Shown here in pieces: positions 44,896 through 54,758 of a stretch of 64,000 nt of DNA. The notes under the pieces are model-generated. The model did no database searches. It saw only the letters and a list, made by a program, of their open reading frames with translations, and was not told where the DNA came from. Location: NCBI GenBank assembly GCA_026545765.1, contig JAIFAC010000282.1, forward strand, positions 1 to 64,000, in the 5' to 3' direction. This DNA comes from Plantago major (Eukaryota > Streptophyta > Magnoliopsida > Lamiales > Plantaginaceae). Position 1 is the stretch's first letter, and each line of letters opens with the position of its first letter. The position numbers and the translations under genes are program-made.

Positions 44896-45800
44896 GGCCA
44901 AATCAAATCCCTGGGCAATGAAGAAGGCTGCAAAAGACTCACAAGAATTGATATTGACGATGATGAAGAGACTAATGAAGATGAAGCTCCTCTTCACAGA
45001 AAAAGAAAAATTGATAGCCTAACTGAGCCCATAGCTGCAAAGCCTTTGGCAGCTAAAACACCCTCTGGAAATACCAAGTCTATCCAGGGTGGTTCTTTAA
45101 GCAATACCCCAAGGGAAAATTCAAGACAAAGGAGGAACAGGCTGAGAGCTGAACAAAGAAAACTTCAACTACCACTCAAGCCTGAAGAAGCCAAGATTGA
45201 GTATGTGAAGACCAATAATGACTCCTCTGTCTACAGGTGCATTAATCAGAAGAATGACTATTGGATTATGGAACTCAAGCACTTTTTGGTAAATGAAAAA
45301 TTTCCAGAACCAATCCATAAACAGCTCATGGCATGGAGAAAAGACAAGCCCATCTTGATTAACACCAACCACATCAAAGCCTGGTTGGATTTTGAAGTAA
45401 TCAAGAGAATAGAAGCCATGAAAAAGGACCTCTCTGATGAATATCCTTATGGAAAGCCAGATGATGTGCACAGAATTCCCAACATCATTGGAACAGGCAC
45501 AAGAGCAAGACTTGCTGTGGAACCCTATGAGTCCTTCTACTTGACTGGAGATCAATACAAGGGTGACATCAGATATCTGAAGATCATATATGAATACTTC
45601 AAGCTATCAGATATCAGAATCGAGCATGCCTGGAAGTGGGGAAAGTATATGTGGGTCAAGCACTTTGCCAAGAAGAATCCTACCAAAACCTACAAGGAAG
45701 TCTGTGGATTTGCCATGAACGAGAGATGATTGTCAGAACTCTTCTCTATGACTACTCTGATGATGTCAAAAGGTTTGGTGATTGGAAATTTGCAGATTGA

Positions 45801-46191
45801 TCCATGGAACTGCTTTTGAAGACTTGAAGTGTTGAAGACTTGAAGACTAGTTTATTAGGATGTCTACTTGGAGCTTGGTTACTCCTATTGTCCTAATTTA
45901 AACTATGTATTTTGTATCTTGCTGACTGAGCAAAAATGTTGTTTTATCTTGTATTAAAGTTATCTCTGAACTTTCTTTGTAACATATCTGATGAACCTAC
46001 TCTCAGATATCACTTTCTATAAAAGATAACTTGTCAGCAAAGATCACACCTTGTGATTTGGTTGATGTTTGCTTTACGCATAATTATCTGAGTTGAAAAT
46101 CTTAAGAAATGATTAAGTGATGGATTGTTTCCTCATCCAGATTTGTAATAGGTCAGATAGTCATCGTTGACTGATTAAAATGGGGGAAATT
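45801..46191 (+). other. Element B 3' non-coding region with PPT
   Basis: No gene. The polypurine tract AAAATGGGGGAAATT is at 46177-46191, next to the LTR. Confidence 0.75.
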
Positions 46192-47681
46192 TCTTAGGAA
46201 TATTTGTTTAGATTTTGATCAGAAAGGTGGTTAGTACTCTTGGTTCACTTGAACACTGTAAAAGAGGAAACTCACTAAGTATGATAGTCTAGCAAATCTT
46301 GTATAGGATGATAGGTCTCTGAATGTAATTTTTATTCTCTAAAGAAGACCAAGAAGAAGGCATCCAGCAGGAAAAGTTCAACAAATTTTGAAGATCTGAA
46401 GACTGCACAAGATTGCTAAAGACAAAGGTTTTTCAGATACCTATGACCAGATATCTTAAAGACACAAGCATTTTTAAATAAACGGTGTTGCAAAAGATAT
46501 CTGAGAAATAAAAGGTTTCTGAAACGAGGAAAAGTGCCCACAGATATCTACACTCAGATACCTTGGATAAAGATTATGTTTCCGGGAAACAATATATTTT
46601 TAACAAGTGGTATCTGGAGTTGTGATAGTCTCTGGAAAAGGACGTGCAAGGCTTCAGAAAGCATGCATAGTTCCGTTGGCACAAATGCGCGGACAGAAAT
46701 GTCTGAACAAAAACGGTAGGTTCTGAAGAACAAGACAAACCTACTACAGTACTATACTCAGATATCAATAGTTTGAAATTGAGTTAAGCCTAACGGATAC
46801 TATTCAAACGGCACGCAAATTCATCTAAAAATATCAACACTTAGACTGCTTGAGAACACACCTTACAACACACACAGAACTTACGTTGAATACTCTCACA
46901 AGCTCTCTCAAGCACACTACTTACCTTCAAGCTTTCTGTTGCGACCAAAGCTCTTGATTCTAAGTAGCACAAAAGTTCTAAGTGTCCTGATCCTTAACAA
47001 GCATTGTTATTTGTGAAAGAGTTGAACTAAGATTTCATATAAAGATTCATTCTCTTGAACACTTATCATAGACTTGGGTCAGTAAAGAACAAGATACCAT
47101 ACATTGCAAAGTGTATTAAGTATACTTGATTCATAGAGCTATCTGAATAACTGAACAAGTTATTAAAGAAGCTCACCTGACAAACTACCTTAACCAACAC
47201 CTTAATCGGCGTGGAGTACAGGAAGTACTTAGTTTGGGAAACTACGGAATAACTCCAAGGTTACTGAGCATAGGAAGTACTTAGTTTGGGAAACTAAGGA
47301 ATAGCTCAAAAGGTTTCTGAGTAAAGGAAGTACTTGGTTGTGATAGCCGGGGAATAACTCAAGGGGGACACTTGGTTGGGAACCTAGTGTATTTAGGAAT
47401 CTAGAGAAGATACTTGTAAGGTTACCTCAATTATCTGTCTTAGTGGATTCTAGGTCTGAGAAAGGCCGAAGTGGATTAGTTGAAGGATTACGCCACCTAC
47501 ATATACCACTATAAAAAGACTTGTGTTATTTACACTTATCTTGTTGAGCACGTGCACTTATCACAGAAAAGTCTTCCGCTCTCTGAAATTAAGTATCAGA
47601 TATCTGAGAAACTGTGTTTATCGACAAAAGTTTTAAAAGACTATTCACCCCAGTCTTTTTTACTTTGCGTTATCTGGACCA
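46192..47681 (+). repeat. Element B 3' LTR (about 1.49 kb)
   Basis: It starts TCTTAGGAATATTTG (TG changed to TC) and ends GACCA next to resumed A gag. Two small deletions against the 5' LTR: about 30 bp near 46680 and about 45 bp near 47530. Confidence 0.88.
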
Positions 47682-48218
47682 GTTTCTCGAAAGGAAAAAT
47701 CACGGAGCATGCTAATTTTCCAACATCACGTTTTCTGGAAAGAAAGACGTTCGAGACTAACAAAGGCTGAGAAGAGAACTTCGAGCGGCACCGGTGCTCG
47801 AAATGGCATTGGCTATAAAGCCATCGAAACAACTCGCTCGTGAGTATAAACAAGAGCAAACGATGGATGAAAGCGAGTTAGCATAGCAATCATCAGTAGT
47901 GGAAGAAAAGCAGAAGTGGAAGAAAAGCCAGGATTACGATAACTCTGAATGCCAGGGTTAGAAGAAGTCTGGCAAGGAAAGCTAAGTTTGATGAAAAGCA
48001 GACTCAGCAATCGGCGGTGTCTGAAAGCACCACGAGGAGCACCGAGGAACACACGAAGGAAAATAGCTTTAAATGATAATGATACCAATCATTTACCTAA
48101 AATTCCTACTTATGTTCCAACAAGACAAAAGAATATCCCAAGGAAGTTTATTCAGAAATGGATTCCTACAGGGAGATTCTTTAGTCCAGAAGGTTCCATT
48201 GTTGGAATGAGAGCCTAA
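47682..48218 (+). pseudogene. Element A Gag, C-terminal part after B
   Basis: It resumes at the position where B interrupted ('gtttctc..aaggaaaaat' against 35506-35520 of B) and continues with a Ser/Thr/Lys-rich stretch and KFIQKWIPTGRFFSPEG. It ends at TAA 48216-48218, in frame with pol. Several indels at 47690-48010. Confidence 0.75.
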
Positions 48219-50992
48219 CTCCTTGGTTCCTGTTTTGTGCAGAACACTATGAGGAAGAACTCGAAGTGGCATTTTGATAGTGGATGTGGGAAGCACATGA
48301 CAGGAGACAAAGAAAATCTGATTAACTACAGAAAATGCGATAATGGACCAATTATTAGATTTGCTGGAGGAGATGAAAATCCAACCATAGGATTTGGCAA
48401 TCTGAAGTTTGGAGCCCTTACAATCTCTTAAGTACTACATGTAAAGGGATTGAAATATAATCTCCTAAGCATGAGTCAATTAGTAGACAAAGGGTACACT
48501 GTCAAGATCAAGTCAAAACTATGCAAAGTAATTGACAATGAGTCAAAGCAGACAGTCTTGGTTGCTATGAGAAAAAGAAATCTTTATGTTGCTGACTGGG
48601 CATCTGCCACAACTGAAGAATGTCTCATGGTGAGTCAATCTGGCCACACTGAAGAAAAATCGCTATGGCATAAAAGAATGAGTCACTTAAATTTCAAAAC
48701 TCTGAACAAGCTAGCCAAGAAAGAGTTGGTGGTTGGTTTACCCAAAATGGTATATAGAAAAAATGATATATGCTTAGCTTGCCAAATGGGAAAACAATCC
48801 AAAACATCTTTCAAGTCTAAAACTAGACACTCCAGTGAAAGGCCACTGCAAATGTTACACATGGATCTTTTTGAATCCTCTGTAACTAGCTATGTAGGAA
48901 AGAAGTATGGTCTGGTTGTTGTTGATAATTACTCAAGATTCACTTGGGTTGTATTTCTCAAACAAAAATCTGATGCAAGGGTTGAAATACCCAACTTGTT
49001 GAATAAGCTTGAAGTCATGAAAAATGACAAGGTATATGTAATCAGAACAGACCATGGTACTGAGTTTGTGAACCAGTACATAAAAGAGTTTTGTACCTGC
49101 AATGGTATACAACATCAACTATCTTCCGTAAGGACACAACAACAAAATGGTGTTGCAGAAAGGAAGAATAGGACCCTAAAAGAAGCAGCAAGAACAATGC
49201 TTGCTGACACTGAAATAAGTGAAATCTATTGGGTTGAAGTTGTTAACACAGCCTGCTATACTCAAAATAGATGTTTGATTAACAAACACCATAACAAAAC
49301 TTCTTATGAGCTTTTGATTGGTAGACCCCCTAGTATCAAAGTTCTAAGGGTGTTTGGCTGCACTTGTTTTGTTCTTAACAATGGAAAAGAATACTTGAGA
49401 ACATTTCAACCAAAAGTAGATGAAGGAGTATTTCTTGGTTATTCTCTGAATAGCAAAGCCTACAGAATATACAACAAAAGAACGCAAAAGATTGAAGAAT
49501 CTGTTCATGTAGTCTTCTACGAAGGAAACAAGAAAGTACCCTTGAATGAAGAACTCTCAGACAGGTTCAAAGAGCTGATGATTAAAGATTCTGAAGAAGA
49601 ATCCTCAAAAGGAAACAATTCAATCATTCACTTAGAGGATGAATCTGACGATGAAAAGCATCCATTGCTTAGTAACAACCAGATGAATCTAAGACATGAT
49701 GAAGAATTTCCTATGAAAATTCCAGTAATGGAACAAGTTACTGAGAATCTTCATCATGAAGAGGTTTCTGAGAATGAGATTGCTGAAAATCAAATTCCAG
49801 ATATCTCCAACACTGAAAAAGTGTCAGATATCCATGGCATTTTCCATGTGTCAGATATCTCAGATACTGCACAAGTATCCTATCAAGATCATATTGATTT
49901 ACATTCAGATCAAATTGATATTGATCCTACTAGTTCAAAACCCATTATGAAATGGATAAGAAATCATCTAGCCAAGGATGTGATCGGTTCTTTAGACCAA
50001 GGAGTTAGAACTAGGAGAGCAATTGCTGACTCTCTTTATGGATGTTTCATCTCAAATATTGAACCTAAAACTGTACAAGAAGCATTGAAGGATCAAGATT
50101 GGATCTCTGCAATGCAAGAAGAGTTGGATCAATTTGAGAGAAACAAAGTCTGGAAACTGGTTCCATTTGTTGACGGAATATCTGTAATTGGAACCAAGTG
50201 GGTTTTCAGAAATAAAATGAATGAGTCTGGTGAAATAACCAGAAACAAAGCAAGGTTGGTTGCCATGGGATTCACCCAAACAGAAGGACTAGATTTTGAC
50301 GAGTGATATGCTCCAGTTGCAAGATAGGACGCAATTAGACTATTTCTAGCCTTTGCAGCTCATAATTACTTTAAAGTTTATCAGATGGATGTTAAAAGTG
50401 CATTCCTAAATGGTAAACTTGCTGAAGAAGTCTATGTTGAACAACCACCAGGCTTTGAGGTTTCCATAGAAAGTAGAATGGTTTACAAGCTTCAGAAAGC
50501 TCTGTATGGACTGAAACAGGCTCCGAGAGCATGCTATGATACTTTAGCCAAATACTTGCTGGAAAGTGGCTTCAAGAAAGGAGATGTTGATAAAACACTC
50601 TTTACTTTAAACCATGAAGGGAAACTACTTCAAGTCCAAGTATATGTTGATGACATTATATTTGGATCTAAAGACAAGCAACTTTGTGAAGACTTTGCTG
50701 AGCTCATGAAAAGTAAATTTAAGAGAAAACTCCGATTTTCTGTGACAACACAAGTGCTACTACCATAACTCAGAATCCTAAGTTTCATGCAAGAACAAAG
50801 CACATTGATGTTAGACACCACTTCATTAGAGACCATGTTGAAAAAGGTAACCTAGAGATACTCAAGATTGGTACTGAAGACCAACTTGCAGATATCTTTA
50901 CAAAGCCTTTGCAAGAAAGCAGGTTCTTAACCTTGAGACATAGTCTTGGGTTAATGGAGTTACCAAAGAAACTGAAAAATTCTAATCTCTGA
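48219..50992 (+). pseudogene. Element A Pol (protease, integrase, RT; RNase H largely deleted)
   Basis: The best-preserved Pol here: protease WHFDSGCGKHMTG (about 48267-48305), one stop at 48429-48431, then a 618-residue frame (48450-50306). Integrase zinc head WHKRMSHLNFK..CLACQM, core LHMDLFE, RTDHGTEFVNQ and NGVAERKNR give the full D-D-E triad. The RT begins at about 50080; a TGA (50304-50306) and a TAG near 50327 interrupt it, then [24 protein letters not shown] and [10 protein letters not shown]. At about 50720 the sequence jumps to the RNase H end, losing about 0.6 kb against B. The tail QLADIFTKPLQESRF and stop at 50990-50992 remain. Confidence 0.88.
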
Positions 50993-51924
50993 TGAGAATT
51001 CAGAAAGGAGAAAGATATCTGGATCAGGTATCTAGATATTCAAGGCCAAAAGGTATCTGAGACGGGAACTCATATACTAAAAGAAGCTAAGAATGTGAGT
51101 GAGACAGGAACTCAGTATGATTAAGAAGGGAAAAAGGAGAGATAAGATATCTGGAACAGGAATCCAGAATATCAAAGGCAAAAGGTGAAACACATAGCAA
51201 ACAAGTATCTGAGACAGGTACTCAGATATCAAAAGTTAAATGGTAAAATGTCTATTTGAAGATTTTTGAGACAGGTACTCAGATATCTAGATCACTCAGT
51301 GCGGGGAACACAAAAGAGAATAGTACAACTGTTTGCAGTCAACTACTCTCTTGAAATTTGTATTATTTCTATCTTTTTGTAAAACATAAATAGATACTGA
51401 GTGTGAGATAGACTCAGATACAAAAATGTCCTTATTCACACAGAAGAAATGTGGTTCAGATAGCTAATCGCCAAAATTCATTAATTGGGCACAATTACAA
51501 TTACTGATTGTGATCATTGCTGAAGAAGCAATAGTGACCCTTGATGAAATGGGCATTTGATCTTAACGGACGAGATTAATTCTCTGTCAAATAGTGGACT
51601 GTAAAAACTCAGACGTAGCCCACTAAGCATTTAATGTCAAACGAATTTTACTCACGCCTATCTGCACGTACACAGATACTTACACACAAAATCAATTTGT
51701 ATGTATACGTCTGTTGAGATTTACGTTGCTATATATATAGGATTTTAGCAAAAGAAATCACTTTCGCCTAATCCAACATTCATACTTACACAGAAATAGC
51801 AAAAACAATCCTTCAAAGTTTTCTGCAAATCTACATACATTCTTAGCTTAGTTTTCTGCAAAGAATCACTAATCTCCTAACTTAATCTCTTTCCGACTTT
51901 CAAAAACTCTCACTATTTAAAGAG
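50993..51924 (+). other. Element A spacer between pol and accessory gene
   Basis: No gene. It carries dispersed stem-loop motifs at 51010-51290 (for example 51152-51180 and 51210-51232) built on TCTGGA/TCCAGA or TCTGAG/CTCAGA arms around an ACRGG loop. A TATA-like run is at about 51731-51742. Confidence 0.7.
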
Positions 51925-53865
51925 AGGGCTCCAAAACGTGCTTCGACCCAGAAATCCCAAACTACTACCTCTCGTACTGCTGAAAAGCAAGCACCAGTGT
52001 TGGTTATCGTGAACAATCGATTGGTAGGAGACTTCAATCCTGATCATTGGACTTCAAATCACAGGATGATTTGGGGTGGTGCCATGATTGAGGAATACCT
52101 TACTACTACTATTGAAAATCAAGCTGATAGGAAGCTAATTCTTGGTATGCTTGAAAAGGCACAGATCAAGGGTTTCACATGCGCTATTCCCGATGAATTT
52201 TGTTCCTTTGGATGTGTTGGAATTTTACAACAATTCCAGGATTATTTCCTGTGTTTCTGAAGCCACTGAGATAGTGTCTATAAAATCAAGAGTTCAAGGA
52301 AAGGACATCCTTTTGAACTTAACAACTTTCTGTGAGTTAGTTGACTTCAAAATCTTGGAAATGATTATGAAATAAACACCAAGGATGATGATCTCCTTGA
52401 AGGTGTGAAGCAACTATACAGTGATGTGTGTGATCTTGAAAAATCAGATACACCCATCGACTTTAAACTTGTTGACATCAGAACCAGACATCTGTTGGTT
52501 CACTGGAATCTATTGGCATGTATCCTTCACAGATGCTTTGATGGTCTACAAGGAGGAGCTGACCAGATAAGCCAAGAACGCTGGATGATGATGTTCTTGT
52601 TGAATCAACAAAATAAAAGGCTGGAAAACCCTTTTAATTGGGGGAAGTACGCCTTAATGAAATTTACGAAGAAGATACAAGGCTTTCAGTCTAAAATCGT
52701 TAAGGGCCTTGCTGAGCCAAAAGCCACAGTAAGCTATGGACTGAAGATATGTTTCTTGCTGGAAAAGCTTGGCATTGAGCTCAGAGAGAAGGCTGACATA
52801 GCCAACAGTAACCTGCTCTACAAATATGAGTACACAAACATGATGAAAAAGGTTACTCCATCTCAGAAAGGTTCCAACAAACGAAAGACTGATGAGGTAT
52901 CTGAGGGTTCCGTAGCGACCAAAAAGCCCAGAACTTCACGAAAGAAGTCTGCTGGCAAATCAGTAGACATACCCATTGTGGATGTCGACTCTCAGATATC
53001 TGACTCCACTGCTGATGAACTCATCAATGCTGCAAAAGATACAACTGCTGATGAATTCATCAATGCTACCACGGAAAGCCTTGCTGATGAACTCATTGGT
53101 AAAAATGAGAGTAGTGGCAGGTATCAAGCCCTCTCTGCAGAAACTGCAGGAATTATGGATCAATCAGGTCCTAATGTTGATGAGAGCTCTAATGATGAAT
53201 TGGTCATTTCTCAAGTCCTACAGAAATAAAAAAGGGCTAAGGTTGCTGAAAAAGTAACAAGTTCAAAGGATGCTAATAGAATAGAGGTATCTGAAGAAGA
53301 ACCTACACCACAGGTTGCTGAACAAGCACCCGTTTCAGAGGTTGCTGAGAAAGCACCCATTACTAAGGTGGCTGGAGAAGCACTTAGTATAGAGGTTTCT
53401 GGGATAGCACCTAAGTCCAAGGAATCTGGACAAGACACACTCAAGCTGGTAGAAGAAGCTTTGAGAAGTGGTGATATAGTGATGGAGGATTCTGACATTG
53501 CCTCCACACTATATAAACTATCACAAAAGGATCATGATGAGCCACACTTCAATCCACCTTCCAGATCCAATTCACATGATTCACGAAATGATAATGAAGC
53601 CATGGTGAATGAATTGCAGTTTGACATACCAGCACTTCTGATTGCTGAAGAAAATCTTATAAAAGTGCAGGTTCCCCAACTCAATCTTAGGGACCAAACT
53701 GAGGTATCTGCTCAGAATGATCAACCAGGGGAGGCAACTGAGTTAGTCACTCAGGAAAGGTCTGAAGTACCTGAAACTTCAAACAAAGAAGCTGAAATTG
53801 GACAATAAGACCAAAGCATAGAAGGTTCACAAATTCCAGAGACCAATCAACCTGACACTGTTCAG

Positions 53866-53945
53866 GTAGCTGAAAGGTTTAACTCTCTAGTTGTGATATT
53901 TTGTGTTTAATAATCTTGTTATCTAATAAAATTTCTTTGTTACAG
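53866..53945 (+). other. Predicted intron 1, element A accessory gene
   Basis: GTAGCT ... TTTGTTACAG, 80 bp, phase 0. Confidence 0.8.
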
Positions 53946-54053
53946 GCTGAATTAAAAACACAAGAACAAGAGGAAGCTGGGAAGCTTGCCTCAGAGACTC
54001 AGAAGGAGGCTACTACAACCTCACCTCTTAAGGAATCTAAGCCTGTGCTACAG

Positions 54054-54132
54054 GTGATAGAGAATTGCTTAAGACATTACTTTTCAGATATATGTTAATA
54101 CACTTAACTAATTAAGTGTATGTTTCTAATAG
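54054..54132 (+). other. Predicted intron 2, element A accessory gene
   Basis: GTGATA ... TTCTAATAG, 79 bp, following a 108 bp exon. Confidence 0.75.
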
Positions 54133-54234
54133 GCTCCAACTGAGAAAGAAGAAGGAAAGGCAGAACTGCCAGAAAAGGACCCTGAAACCGTTAAGGTTTT
54201 TGAAGAAAGTGTCATTGAGCCTTCTAGAGTGAAG

Positions 54235-54317
54235 GTATATAAAAATCAGTGATAAACACTTTTCATTAAGGGTTAATATGTATTCTTCTCTAATTACTCA
54301 ATACTTTCTACTTATAG
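54235..54317 (+). other. Predicted intron 3, element A accessory gene
   Basis: GTATAT ... CTACTTATAG, 83 bp, following a 102 bp exon. It is four bases shorter than in B, while the exons on both sides keep their length. Confidence 0.8.
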
Positions 54318-54470
54318 GCTCATTCAGAAGTAGAAGTGCAAGGGGAAAGAGTTGCGACATCCCCTGCACCCATGGAAATTGATGAAGTCCCCAAGGCAAC
54401 ATCACCAGAAAGAACACCAGAAACTGAGAAAGTTTATGAGAAAAATGATTCTGAGCCTCCTGTTGAGGAA

Positions 54471-54560
54471 GTAAGTGGCAAACTCAGAAATCATTGAAGC
54501 TTAGTTGCATAAATTCTTTCATGACAATTTCCTAAGTATTGTGATAATTTTAATTCTCAG
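54471..54560 (+). other. Predicted intron 4, element A accessory gene
   Basis: GTAAGT ... TTAATTCTCAG, 90 bp, following a 153 bp exon. Confidence 0.85.
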
Positions 54561-54680
54561 GTTAAAGCAGAAAGAAAGGTTGATGAGGACTAGACTCCCA
54601 AGTCTCCACCTCACAACAAGATATCTGAGGCACCCCGTGCCTCAGTAGTAAAAGTCTCTGAGCCTGATGTACACATTCAG

Positions 54681-54758
54681 GTAACCCAGAAACCTAACTA
54701 CACTAATACTCAGATATCTACACAAGTTTTGAATCTAATTCAAAACTCTTTCTTTCAG
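54681..54758 (+). other. Predicted intron 5, element A accessory gene
   Basis: Donor CAG/GTAACC, acceptor TTTCTTTCAG, 78 bp, following a 120 bp exon. Confidence 0.8.

Larger units (their letters stand above)
40205..45800 (+). pseudogene. Element B accessory gene: six exons, coiled-coil protein of unknown function (broken)
   Basis: The ATG at 40205 opens MAPKRSSTQKPQ, then a conserved N-terminal domain (RLVGDFNPDHWTSNHRMIWGG, about residues 35-60), a cluster rich in Lys and Arg (about 41130-41240), acidic repeats, five intron-like gaps (42059-42949), and a long last exon. That exon holds a coiled coil (43650-43870), a basic RKRK cluster after a Glu run (GAA x45 at 44761-44895), and the C-terminal domain (VEPYESFYLTGDQY, WKWGKYMWVKHFAKKNPTKTYKEVCGFA). 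Stops at about 40556 and 40698 and several frameshifts break it. No signal peptide or membrane segment is seen, so it is not a plain envelope gene. Parts of the N-terminus resemble a plant transposon-protein family, unproven. Confidence 0.75.
31817..47681 (+). mobile_element. Element B: near-complete Sirevirus-type retrotransposon (about 15.9 kb)
   Basis: Both LTRs, PBS, gag, pol, spacer, accessory gene and PPT are present in order. It is inserted in A gag: GTCTC precedes it (31812-31816) and a similar TTCTC follows (47684-47688), after which A gag resumes. The LTRs are close to each other, so B is the youngest Sirevirus here, yet its frames are broken in many places. Confidence 0.88.

Noticed and set aside
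44632-44997. Minus-strand frames of poly-Phe or poly-Ser
   Set aside because: Antisense of the GAA run; no other protein features.
40205-45800. Accessory gene as a captured host gene still working for the host
   Set aside because: It occurs in three copies at the same place in the element, and B and A copies carry stops; nothing ties it to a host locus.
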